Origin: an uncultured Collinsella sp. | Lineage (GTDB): Bacteria > Actinomycetota > Coriobacteriia > Coriobacteriales > Coriobacteriaceae | DNA: 7,377 bases | Reading direction: 5' to 3' | NCBI GenBank assembly: GCA_900552295.1 | Contig: URZB01000075.1 | Coordinates: 1-7,377 of the forward strand | Part shown: positions 1 to 5,939 of the stretch, one piece after another | How the letters are laid out: every line of letters begins with the position of its first letter | How positions within the stretch are numbered: position 1 is the stretch's first letter | The notes under the pieces: model-generated | Seen by the model: only the letters and a program-made list of their open reading frames with translations | Told to the model about the DNA's origin: nothing | Databases searched by the model: none | Position numbers and translations under genes: made by a program

Positions 1-168
1 CGGTTCGACCGGGCCGCGCGGCAAGGAGATATATTGCCAGACCGGAGGGGCCCCGGGGGCGGGAATCTGGGCGTACACATTTCCTACACATTTTGTGATC
101 CGACTAACGTTTGCCAGCCGTTACCTACCGCTCGCCGAGCATCTCTTCTATATAAGGCAGACTCATGG
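1..168. other. Left flank, no convincing gene
   Basis: This stretch lies downstream of the minus-strand phosphohexomutase stop. Two plus-strand frames are open from the window edge, but neither gives a recognisable protein. An AAGGAG followed at short spacing by a TTG (34-36) would start a 53-codon frame rich in Gly, Pro and Arg that reads into the tail of the neighbouring gene. I do not call it. Small structures visible are an inverted repeat GGCAA/TTGCC (20-24 and 34-38), a GC-only palindromic patch around 46-58, and a 9-bp direct repeat at 74-93. No T-run terminator for the phosphohexomutase gene is visible here. Confidence 0.5.
74..93. repeat. Tandem 9-bp direct repeat, 11-bp period
   Basis: TACACATTT occurs at 74-82 and again at 85-93, an 11-bp period close to one helical turn. 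The second copy overlaps a small inverted repeat, CACA-TTT-TGTG (87-97). Tandem direct half-sites on one face of the helix are typical of binding sites for response regulators, but no gene start is visible next to it. It may belong to a promoter of a gene beyond the left edge, or be chance. Confidence 0.3.
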
Positions 169-1569
169 TTAAAGCGGATACGTCCCCCTAGCTAAAGCAC
201 AGCCAGCATCGAGCAACTCATCACGCTCTTCCACCGAGAACCCCTCGGCGTAGACGCGCACCACTGGTTCGGTCCCGCTAGGACGGACCAGCAGCCACGT
301 GTCATCCTCGAATGCCAAACGCAAGCCATCCATATGACTAACGTTTTGCGGCACCTTGCCACAAATCGACTTGGGGTTTACGCCCGGCAGCAGGGTTCGT
401 AACGTTTCGGCATCTTCGGCCTCAAGGCGCAAATCCCGTCGACCGTAACTCGTCTTACCAAAACTGTCCTCGAGTTGGTCGACCAGAACGCCCAAAGGCG
501 CGTCCGTCTTAGCCATAAGCTCACACAGAATCAGACAGGCGAGGATTCCATCGCGCTCGGGCATATGCGCGGCGATGCCGATACCACCGGCTTCTTCACC
601 GCCTATGAGGACGCCGCCCTTCTTCATCTCCGCCGCTATATATTTGAAACCGACTGGTTTGACGGTCACGCGGCAGCCAAGCGCCTCGGCAATGCGACGC
701 ACGAGCGTCGAGCATGAAAGGTTGACGACGACGCGCCCCTCCAAGTTACGAAATTGAACTAAGTCGCCCAAAACGAGCGCCATGATCTGATGCGGATGTA
801 TATATCTGCCGCGCTCGTCAACCGCGCCGATACGGTCGGCGTCGCCGTCGGTCACCAGGCCAGCGCAAGCTCCGTCCTCGATAACCGCGCGCTCGCAAGC
901 GTCCACCCAAGGCTCAACGGGGTCGGGGCAGATATCTTCTTGGTCAGACGCCTGCCCGGCGTGAATCTCGTGCACCTCAACGCCAAGCTCGCGCAGCAAG
1001 TCAGCTAGATAGCCCTGGGCTGCGCCGCCCATGGGATCAACAACCACGCGCAGGTGCGCGGCGCGGATGGCTTCGGCATCGACAAATGATGCCACCGCCT
1101 GCATATAGTCAGGAATGATATCCGCGGTGCGATATTGCCCCTCGATCCCCATTGGCTCGGGAGCCATGGCCTCTTCGAGCTCTTCGATGACATCCTGGTT
1201 GGCGGTCGAGCCGTCACCCATGCGAATCTTGAGGCACAGATAACCCTGCGGATGATGGGACCCCGTCACCATGAGCGCGCCGCACGCCTCACCGTCATAA
1301 GCCGCCGCCCACGTAAGGGCAGGGGTCGGAACAGGTCGCGAAGCGAGCACGGCGTCCAGCTCGTGCGCTGCTAGCACGCCCGCCGCAAGCTCAGCGAACT
1401 CGCGCGCCAGGGGCCGGGTGTCGAACCATATATATACCGTTTTGCCCGGATTGGTCTTTTGCCACAACTCGCCGACGGCATCGGCGATACGGGCAACGTT
1501 ATCGGCAGTGAAGTCCTCATCGACGCGAGCACGCCAACCGTCAGTTCCAAAATGAATTATCGCGCACAC
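169..1569 (-). CDS. Phosphoglucomutase/phosphomannomutase family protein
   Basis: This 466-residue alpha-D-phosphohexomutase would interconvert hexose 6-phosphate and 1-phosphate in the cytoplasm, supplying sugar 1-phosphates for glycogen, nucleotide sugars or envelope polymers. All four family motifs are visible: the phosphoserine loop TGSHHP with Ser104, the magnesium loop DGDADR (241-246), the sugar-binding loop GEEAGG (324-329) and the phosphate-binding RPSGTEP (429-435). The protein starts with the typical IHFGTDGWRA. The frame stays open upstream to an ATG at 1651-1653, but those 28 residues look non-family. I chose the GTG at 1567-1569 because GAGGTG lies 7 bases before it. The phosphoserine loop differs from the usual TASHNP and the following NG-K is replaced by LCLK. 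Phosphoglucomutase, phosphomannomutase and phosphoglucosamine mutase cannot be separated by eye; GlmM is less likely. All three Tyr-Ile pairs are encoded TAT ATA. Confidence 0.9.
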   Translation of the reverse strand: MCAIIHFGTDGWRARVDEDFTADNVARIADAVGELWQKTNPGKTVYIWFDTRPLAREFAELAAGVLAAHELDAVLASRPVPTPALTWAAAYDGEACGALMVTGSHHPQGYLCLKIRMGDGSTANQDVIEELEEAMAPEPMGIEGQYRTADIIPDYMQAVASFVDAEAIRAAHLRVVVDPMGGAAQGYLADLLRELGVEVHEIHAGQASDQEDICPDPVEPWVDACERAVIEDGACAGLVTDGDADRIGAVDERGRYIHPHQIMALVLGDLVQFRNLEGRVVVNLSCSTLVRRIAEALGCRVTVKPVGFKYIAAEMKKGGVLIGGEEAGGIGIAAHMPERDGILACLILCELMAKTDAPLGVLVDQLEDSFGKTSYGRRDLRLEAEDAETLRTLLPGVNPKSICGKVPQNVSHMDGLRLAFEDDTWLLVRPSGTEPVVRVYAEGFSVEERDELLDAGCALARGTYPL

Positions 1570-1593
1570 GCGCAGACACCTCACAGTGTTTGG

Positions 1594-1622
1594 ATCATGG
1601 TACGCGTGAGGTATACCCGCAA
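1594..1622 (-). promoter_or_regulatory. Possible promoter of the phosphohexomutase gene
   Basis: On the minus strand TTGCGG (1617-1622) is followed after 17 bases by CATGAT (1594-1599), matching 3 of 6 and 4 of 6 bases of the sigma-70 boxes. The start would fall roughly 20 bases before the GTG codon. A perfect palindrome GGTATACC (1610-1617) overlaps the -35 box and could be an operator. The terminator of the upstream gene lies about 70 bases further upstream, so an own promoter is expected somewhere here. The boxes are weak, so the exact assignment is tentative. Confidence 0.25.
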
Positions 1623-1693
1623 CACGCACTCGGCAACCTGCCGGCACCAGCATTCACCATTTGGGCAAATGCTGCCGAGGACATGCAAGCAAT

Positions 1694-1722
1694 AAAAAAA
1701 CCGCCCCGTATGGAGCGGTTTT
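1694..1722 (-). terminator. Rho-independent terminator of the methyltransferase operon
   Basis: A 7-bp stem with one mismatch (1701-1707 and 1712-1718) and a GTAT loop is followed on the minus strand by seven T (1700-1694). It begins 9 bases after the homocysteine methyltransferase stop codon. Four T on the plus-strand side would also allow weak action in the other direction. Its AAAACCGCCCCGT segment is identical to an arm of the pepT terminator. Confidence 0.85.
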
Positions 1723-1727
1723 GCCCT

Positions 1728-2621
1728 TTATATATCGAGCGCCTCGGCCATCGCTGCCGTAGTGATTGCCGTGGTTCCACAGCAACTGCCCACCATTGCG
1801 GCGCCGGCATGTCTCCATTCGATGCATGCGTGCGCGAAAGCTTCGGGATTCTCGTGCCATACGGGGCCATCCTGAGTCTGGACCGGATCGCCTACGTTGG
1901 GACGCACCGTAACGGGAGTAGTCGCCGATGCAACCATCCTGGGCACCGCCGCATTCGCGGCCGCAAGCGAACAGCAATTAACACCAACCGAGTTTGCGCC
2001 GTGTTTTTCGGCGTACAAAACGGCTGCCTCGATGTTGAGGCCATCGCCCAACAGGTCGCCTTTATCGTCAACGACAAAACTCACCAGAACAGGCATGCCG
2101 TCGGCGGCATCTCGAGCGCCGGCAAGCATGGGCTGCAAATTACGGATAGACGTCACCGTCTCGATCAGCAGACCGTCAACGCCGGCATTGAGCAAGGCGT
2201 GCGCCTGTTCGCGCGCAATGCCTCGGATTTCACGATACTCGGCAGAGTCCTCGGCAAACCACTCAATACCGATCGGGCCCATCGAGCCCAGCAGTAGCTG
2301 AGGGTGCGCCTGGCGGGCATCGTCGACGGCCCCGCGATTGACCTCCGCCACGGACGGCGCAATCTGGTCGTGCTTGAGGGCATAGCTCGATGCCTGAAAG
2401 GTATTGGTAATGAGCACCTGCGCGCCGGCGGCGACATACAAGCGATGGATACGAGAAACGGTCTGCGGCTCTGCCAGATTCCAAAACGCCGGTGGAATGT
2501 CGGCGGCATCGTACTCACTCAACAAAACACTGCCCATGGGGCCCTGCGCCAACAAGGTCTCGCTCGACAAGCGGCGCGTAAGTTCCTCGGCACCAAAGCG
2601 GTTGTAATAACTCGTATCCAT
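1728..2621 (-). CDS. Homocysteine S-methyltransferase family protein
   Basis: The 297-residue protein is a single homocysteine-binding (Pfam S-methyl_trans type) barrel, close in length to MmuM-type enzymes. Such enzymes move a methyl group, typically from S-methylmethionine or S-adenosylmethionine, onto homocysteine to make methionine. Visible motifs are the glycine-rich opening QGPMGSVLL (26-34), ITNTF (71-75), GVNC (213-216) and GSCCGT (278-283). Cys216, Cys280 and Cys281 are the three zinc ligands expected for this family. No folate, cobalamin or activation domain is present, so it is not full-length MetH; a stand-alone MetH N-terminal module cannot be excluded. It starts 10 bases after the stop of the metal-dependent repressor gene, with GGGA 5 bases before the ATG, so the two are likely cotranscribed and possibly translationally coupled. 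TATATAT sits at both its start and stop. Confidence 0.88.
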   Translation of the reverse strand: MDTSYYNRFGAEELTRRLSSETLLAQGPMGSVLLSEYDAADIPPAFWNLAEPQTVSRIHRLYVAAGAQVLITNTFQASSYALKHDQIAPSVAEVNRGAVDDARQAHPQLLLGSMGPIGIEWFAEDSAEYREIRGIAREQAHALLNAGVDGLLIETVTSIRNLQPMLAGARDAADGMPVLVSFVVDDKGDLLGDGLNIEAAVLYAEKHGANSVGVNCCSLAAANAAVPRMVASATTPVTVRPNVGDPVQTQDGPVWHENPEAFAHACIEWRHAGAAMVGSCCGTTAITTAAMAEALDI

Positions 2622-2631
2622 ATATATCCCG

Positions 2632-3054
2632 CTATTCCTCGACGCTGATTCCCTGCTTTTCGAGATAGGCGAGCCAGCGGCTCATCGTGTCCTCGGATAG
2701 CGCATGCTCCATCATGCAGGCCTCGGAATCGGCTCGCTCAAATTCGACACCGAGCTCCTGAACCAAAAACGTGCGGATGAGGCGATGACGGTACCAGATA
2801 GCCGTGCCAACCTCGCGGCCGCGATCGGTCAGGATCACCTTGCCGTAGTGCGACTGCTCGACAAGCTCGGATGCCTTGAGAGCCGAAACCGCTTTATTGA
2901 CCGATGCCTTGGAGACGCCAAGGCGCTGCGCGATGTCGACCGATCGAACGCCGTTGGTTTCCCCCTCTTCGCTTTCAATGCGAACCATGCACTCCAAGTA
3001 GTCTTCGTTCGCCACCGTCAGATGTAGTTCGCGCGAGCTATTTGTCGTATCCAT
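2632..3054 (-). CDS. DtxR/MntR-family metal-dependent transcriptional repressor
   Basis: A 140-residue iron- or manganese-dependent repressor. The N-terminal half is a winged helix-turn-helix (about 14-78, with the recognition region LGVSKASVNKAV). The C-terminal half is the metal-binding dimerisation domain; there is no SH3-like third domain, so its length matches MntR rather than DtxR. By eye alignment with Bacillus subtilis MntR, Asp18, Glu21, His90, Glu116 and His117 are conserved ligands, while the position of MntR Glu99 is Cys113, as in DtxR (Cys102). I chose the second ATG (3052-3054) because AAGGGA and GGAAG lie just upstream. An earlier in-frame ATG at 3073-3075 adds 7 residues but has no ribosome site. 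It is the first gene of an operon with the methyltransferase and divergent from pepT. Autoregulation through the 3109-3126 palindrome is plausible. Confidence 0.88.
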   Translation of the reverse strand: MDTTNSSRELHLTVANEDYLECMVRIESEEGETNGVRSVDIAQRLGVSKASVNKAVSALKASELVEQSHYGKVILTDRGREVGTAIWYRHRLIRTFLVQELGVEFERADSEACMMEHALSEDTMSRWLAYLEKQGISVEE

Positions 3055-3085
3055 GATCTTCCGTCCCTTCTGCATTCAATGGCTG

Positions 3086-3091
3086 ATTCTA
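3086..3091 (-). promoter_or_regulatory. Candidate -10 box of the repressor operon
   Basis: TAGAAT on the minus strand matches 5 of 6 bases of the -10 consensus and would give a leader of about 26 bases before the repressor ATG. The expected -35 position falls on the end of the 3109-3126 palindrome and matches the consensus poorly. A binding protein there would cover the -35 region. Confidence 0.35.
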
Positions 3092-3108
3092 CCCCATCCA
3101 AGCGTCGT

Positions 3109-3126
3109 GGTATGCCGTGGCATACC
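3109..3126. promoter_or_regulatory. Perfect 8-2-8 palindrome, candidate operator
   Basis: GGTATGCC and GGCATACC form a perfect inverted repeat with a 2-bp spacer in the 120-bp gap between the divergent repressor and pepT genes. Each half-site is itself a quasi-palindrome (GGYATRCC), so the site also reads as two direct copies of GTGGYATRCC with a 10-bp period. It covers the expected -35 area of the repressor promoter and ends 4 bases before a TGC-TAGAGT extended -10 (3128-3136) pointing to pepT, so one bound dimer could control both genes. It does not match the DtxR or Bacillus MntR consensus I know. That the neighbouring repressor binds it is inference. Confidence 0.5.
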
Positions 3127-3174
3127 GTGCTAGAGTTCTTGTTGCACACGACGACCAAGATTGGAGCGGTCTTT

Positions 3175-4422
3175 ATGGAAAACACCACCACGAGCCCCGA
3201 TGTCCTCGAGCGCTTTTTGCGCTACGTCCAGATCAACACGCAGTCCGAGGATGCAAACTGCGACCAGGTACCCTCGAGCGCCGTTCAGTTTGACCTTGCC
3301 AACGTGCTGGCTGAAGAGCTGCGCGAGCTTGGTGCGGAAGATGCCCACGTGACCGAGCACGCCTATGTCTGCGCGCATATCCCCGCAAGTGCGGGCGCTG
3401 AGGACAAGCCCGCCCTGGGTCTGATCGCCCATCTCGACACCACCGAAGTTGCACCGGGTGCCGGCGTGAAACCGCACATCGTACACTACGAAGGCGGCGA
3501 CCTGGTCTGCGGCACGGTTGACGGTAAGCCCGTTGCCATGAGTACCGCCAAGCTTCCCGCCCTGAACGACCTCGCAGGTGAGGACCTGGTCTGCAGCGAT
3601 GGCACCACGCTGCTGGGCGCGGACGACAAGGCAGGCGTCGCCGAGATCATGTCGCTTGTCGCGCGTATCGCTCAGGACCCTTCTCTGCCCCATCCCGCAC
3701 TCGGCATTTGCTTCTGCCCTGACGAGGAGATCGGCCACGGAGCCGAGCTGTTGGATATCGATACCTTTGGCTGCAAGTACGCCTACACGGTCGACGGCGG
3801 CCCCATCGGCGAACTGGAGTGGGAATGCTTTAACGCCGCCGAGGCGACCGTCTGCTTTGAGGGCCAGTCCATCCACCCGGGCGACGCTAAGGGCCGTATG
3901 GTCAACGCAGGCAATCTGTTCTGCGACTTCAACGCGTTGCTCCCCTACGTACAGCGCCCGGAGTATACGGAAGGCTACGAGGGCTTTTATCACCTTGAGG
4001 GTGTATCTGCGACCGTCGATCACGCCACAGCGCGCTATATCGTCCGCGACCATGACGCCGCCAAGTTCCAGCAGAAACTCGACCTTATTGATGCCGCTGC
4101 CTCGATGCTCAACCAGCGTCTGGGTGAGGAGCGCGTGACGGTCGAGATTAAGCAGCAGTATCGAAATATGGCCGAGATCGTTCGTGACTATCCCGAGCTT
4201 ATTGATGTTGCCAAGGAAGCCTACCTTGCCTGCGGCGTTGAGCCCCAAGTGCTGCCAATTCGTGGCGGCACCGACGGCGCCCAGCTGTCGTTCCGCGGTC
4301 TGCCCTGCCCCAACCTTTCCACCGGCGGCTATTGCTACCACGGCGTCAACGAGTTCGTCCCGGTCAGTTCGCTCGTCAAGATGACCGACGTGCTCCAGGA
4401 GCTCGTCGCCCGCTTTGCATAG
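3175..4422 (+). CDS. pepT: Peptidase T (tripeptide aminopeptidase)
   Basis: This 415-residue M20-family metallopeptidase removes the N-terminal residue from tripeptides in the cytoplasm, using two zinc ions. The opening ERFLRYVQINTQSE is typical of PepT. Expected metal and catalytic residues are visible: His86 and Asp88 (AHLDT), Asp150 (GADDKAG), the Glu184-Glu185 pair (PDEEIG), Asp207 (VDGG) and His389 (CYHGVNE). A dimerisation domain with SIHPGDAKGRM lies between the two halves of the catalytic domain. Length fits the family. The frame extends upstream to an ATG at 3079, but those 32 residues lie over the promoter region. I chose the ATG at 3175 because GGAG stands 8 bases before it and the family sequence begins there. 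It is monocistronic, divergent from the metal-dependent repressor, and ends in its own terminator. Confidence 0.95.
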   Translation: MENTTTSPDVLERFLRYVQINTQSEDANCDQVPSSAVQFDLANVLAEELRELGAEDAHVTEHAYVCAHIPASAGAEDKPALGLIAHLDTTEVAPGAGVKPHIVHYEGGDLVCGTVDGKPVAMSTAKLPALNDLAGEDLVCSDGTTLLGADDKAGVAEIMSLVARIAQDPSLPHPALGICFCPDEEIGHGAELLDIDTFGCKYAYTVDGGPIGELEWECFNAAEATVCFEGQSIHPGDAKGRMVNAGNLFCDFNALLPYVQRPEYTEGYEGFYHLEGVSATVDHATARYIVRDHDAAKFQQKLDLIDAAASMLNQRLGEERVTVEIKQQYRNMAEIVRDYPELIDVAKEAYLACGVEPQVLPIRGGTDGAQLSFRGLPCPNLSTGGYCYHGVNEFVPVSSLVKMTDVLQELVARFA

Positions 4423-4446
4423 GGAACTCGAACAATCTAGGTAAGC

Positions 4447-4502
4447 AAAACCGCCCCGTCCAAGAATTGGGATGCAGTTCAAACCGAGAACGGGGCGGTT
4501 TT
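4447..4502 (+). terminator. pepT terminator with unusually long loop
   Basis: AAAACCGCCCCGT (4447-4459) pairs perfectly with 4490-4502, a 13-bp stem starting 25 bases after the pepT stop and ending in a T-run (4499-4503). The flanking A-run makes it potentially bidirectional. The loop is 30 bases, much longer than usual, and contains its own small hairpin, CCAA-GAA-TTGG (4460-4470). Confidence 0.8.
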
Positions 4503-4503
4503 T

Positions 4504-4576
4504 GGTGCAAGGGGAGTAGTCAGCACCGCAGGTTGAGCCAACGTCAGCGAGCGACGTCCAAGGCGAACAAGTTGGC
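4504..4576. repeat. Cluster of short inverted repeats between two terminators
   Basis: Between the two terminators of the convergent region lie GGTGC/GCACC (4504-4508 and 4523-4527), ACGTC/GACGT (4541-4545 and 4553-4557) and GCCAAC/GTTGGC (4537-4542 and 4571-4576). The last two overlap by two bases, so they could be alternatives. No gene is visible. The stretch could be part of the 3' ends of either transcript, or a short structured RNA ending at the 4581-4621 terminator. Confidence 0.3.
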
Positions 4577-4580
4577 ATGA

Positions 4581-4621
4581 AAAAGGCAGGGCGTTGACCT
4601 TCTGGTCATGCCCTGCCTTTT
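4581..4621 (-). terminator. Strong bidirectional terminator, end of the murA-LCP operon
   Basis: A perfect 12-bp stem, AAAAGGCAGGGC (4581-4592) with its complement at 4610-4621, is topped by a second stem TGACC/GGTCA with a short loop. A and T runs on either side allow it to work on both strands. It lies about 70 bases after the stop of the LCP gene and can also stop pepT transcripts that pass the first terminator. Confidence 0.85.
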
Positions 4622-4667
4622 GAATGACAAATTGTCGCCTTGGGCGGCGCGCAGCGTCAAGCCGTTA

Positions 4668-4687
4668 CGGCGTTTGGTAAAACGCCG
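4668..4687 (-). other. Hairpin just after the LCP stop codon
   Basis: CGGCGTTT (4668-4675) and AAACGCCG (4680-4687) form a perfect 8-bp stem with a GGTA loop. On the minus strand it starts 4 bases after the LCP stop codon. It has no T-run, so it is more likely a 3'-end stabilising structure than a terminator. Confidence 0.4.
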
Positions 4688-4691
4688 CAAC

Positions 4692-5927
4692 TTAGTAGTT
4701 GGCTTCGTAGCCGTTGCCGTCGCCGGTGGGCTCTTCGTAGTAGTCCGAATCGCTCGAATCGCTTGAGTCATCGGAATCGTCAGAGCTGACCGATGAGGTT
4801 GCGGTACCGTTTGCGTAGTCGTCAGACGTGTTGTTGTTCAGGTCGCCGATCGTAGAGCTGGAACCGTCGGAAAGACCCATGGTGTTGGGACCCTTGGGAT
4901 CCTTGCCGGCATCGACGCGCTCCATCATTTCCTTGAGCTCGTCCTCGTAGACAAAGACGTAGCTCACACCGTCGATCATGGTGCTGTCGTCGGCATACGA
5001 GGGCAGGTTGGCCGAGTAGATACCGTCGACATCCATACCGCGCATGGCGTTGACCGTAGCCACGATATCCTGAACGCTCATATCGGTTACGAGCATATCG
5101 GACAGCGAATTAACCAGGCCAAAGATCTTCGTGACATCGAAGTTATTGAGAATCTGGTTGGCAAGGGCGCCAAGCACCTGACGCTGGTGGCGCATGCGCG
5201 TGTAATCGCCGTCGGCATAGGTGTAGCGGCAGCGGGCATAGGTAAGGGCGGTGGCACCGTCCATATGCTGCTGGCCAGCGGTAATCTTAATATCCAGGTG
5301 CTCGGGGTCGTCAACATCATCGGTTGCGTTAATGTCGATACCGCCAACCGAATCAATCAGCGCCTGCATACCGTCGAAGCTGACCTCGGCATAGTGGGAA
5401 ATCTGAACACCGCACAGCTCGTTGACCGCCTCGACCATGGCCTCGGCGCCGCCCACGGTATGGCAGGCGTTGATCTTCATGGTCTCGCCCTTGTACTCGA
5501 CCTTGGTGTCGCGCGGAACGGAAATGAGCGTCGCCTGCTTTTGCGTGGGGTCGATGCGTGCCAGGATAATCGAGTCGGCACGATACGTATCCTCGCCCGG
5601 ACGGCCGTCGGTGCCAAGAAGCAGCACGTAGAACGGATCCTTTGCCTCATCGGTGTCAACCAGAACCCGACGCAGATTATCGGTAATGACATTAGAATCG
5701 CCGAGCTTGCCCATAATGGTGGCAAACCACAGGCCGGCAGCGGTAGTGGCACTCAGCAGCACACCAAGCACGACAATGAGCGCGACGTGACGAATCGTGT
5801 GGCTACGACGACGTTGACGAGCGCGCTCGGAATAGCGAGCCACGTTATCGCGACTGTAGATCTTGGCCTGCGCACCAGTTGAGGGTCTTCGGGCGGTGGT
5901 ATCCGCGAGGGGCTTTTTATTAAACAT
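4692..5927 (-). CDS. LytR-CpsA-Psr (LCP) family cell-wall ligase
   Basis: LCP proteins are membrane-anchored phosphotransferases that attach teichoic acid-like polymers, capsule or glycans to peptidoglycan or surface proteins outside the cell. This 411-residue copy has a basic cytoplasmic N-terminus (Arg-rich, 32-46), one transmembrane helix (about 46-70) and an extracellular LCP domain (about 98-260). Conserved residues are visible: LLLGTDGRPG (102-111), YRADSIILARID (115-126), VPRDT (137-141) and the ALTYARCRY / TRMRHQRQVL segment (227-251) with its pyrophosphate-binding Arg residues. The C-terminus (about 377-411) is a low-complexity Ser/Asp tail ending in acidic and Tyr residues. I chose the ATG at 5925-5927, which has ACAGG 6 bases upstream; a TTG two codons earlier has no room for a ribosome site. 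It lies 12 bases after the murA stop, so the two are one operon. Confidence 0.92.
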   Translation of the reverse strand: MFNKKPLADTTARRPSTGAQAKIYSRDNVARYSERARQRRRSHTIRHVALIVVLGVLLSATTAAGLWFATIMGKLGDSNVITDNLRRVLVDTDEAKDPFYVLLLGTDGRPGEDTYRADSIILARIDPTQKQATLISVPRDTKVEYKGETMKINACHTVGGAEAMVEAVNELCGVQISHYAEVSFDGMQALIDSVGGIDINATDDVDDPEHLDIKITAGQQHMDGATALTYARCRYTYADGDYTRMRHQRQVLGALANQILNNFDVTKIFGLVNSLSDMLVTDMSVQDIVATVNAMRGMDVDGIYSANLPSYADDSTMIDGVSYVFVYEDELKEMMERVDAGKDPKGPNTMGLSDGSSSTIGDLNNNTSDDYANGTATSSVSSDDSDDSSDSSDSDYYEEPTGDGNGYEANY

Positions 5928-5939
5928 AGGCAACCTGTA

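Noticed and set aside
1..20. GGTTCGACC resembling a tRNA T-loop at the left edge
   Set aside because: The base after the loop cannot pair as a T-stem requires, and no acceptor or CCA end follows.
34..195. Small plus-strand frame starting at TTG after AAGGAG
   Set aside because: The spacing is good, but the 53 residues are unrecognisable and Gly/Pro/Arg-rich, and the frame runs into the antisense of the phosphohexomutase gene.
1590..2297. 235-codon plus-strand frame over the methyltransferase
   Set aside because: It overlaps the terminator and the antisense of a clear homocysteine methyltransferase; the protein shows no family motif.
3079..3174. 32-residue N-terminal extension of PepT
   Set aside because: It lies over the palindrome and promoter region, has no family similarity, and a better start with GGAG exists at 3175.
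3130..4578. 482-codon open frame on the minus strand opposite pepT
   Set aside because: It mirrors pepT and arises from the codon bias of a GC-rich gene. pepT has all family motifs, and the mirror protein shows none.
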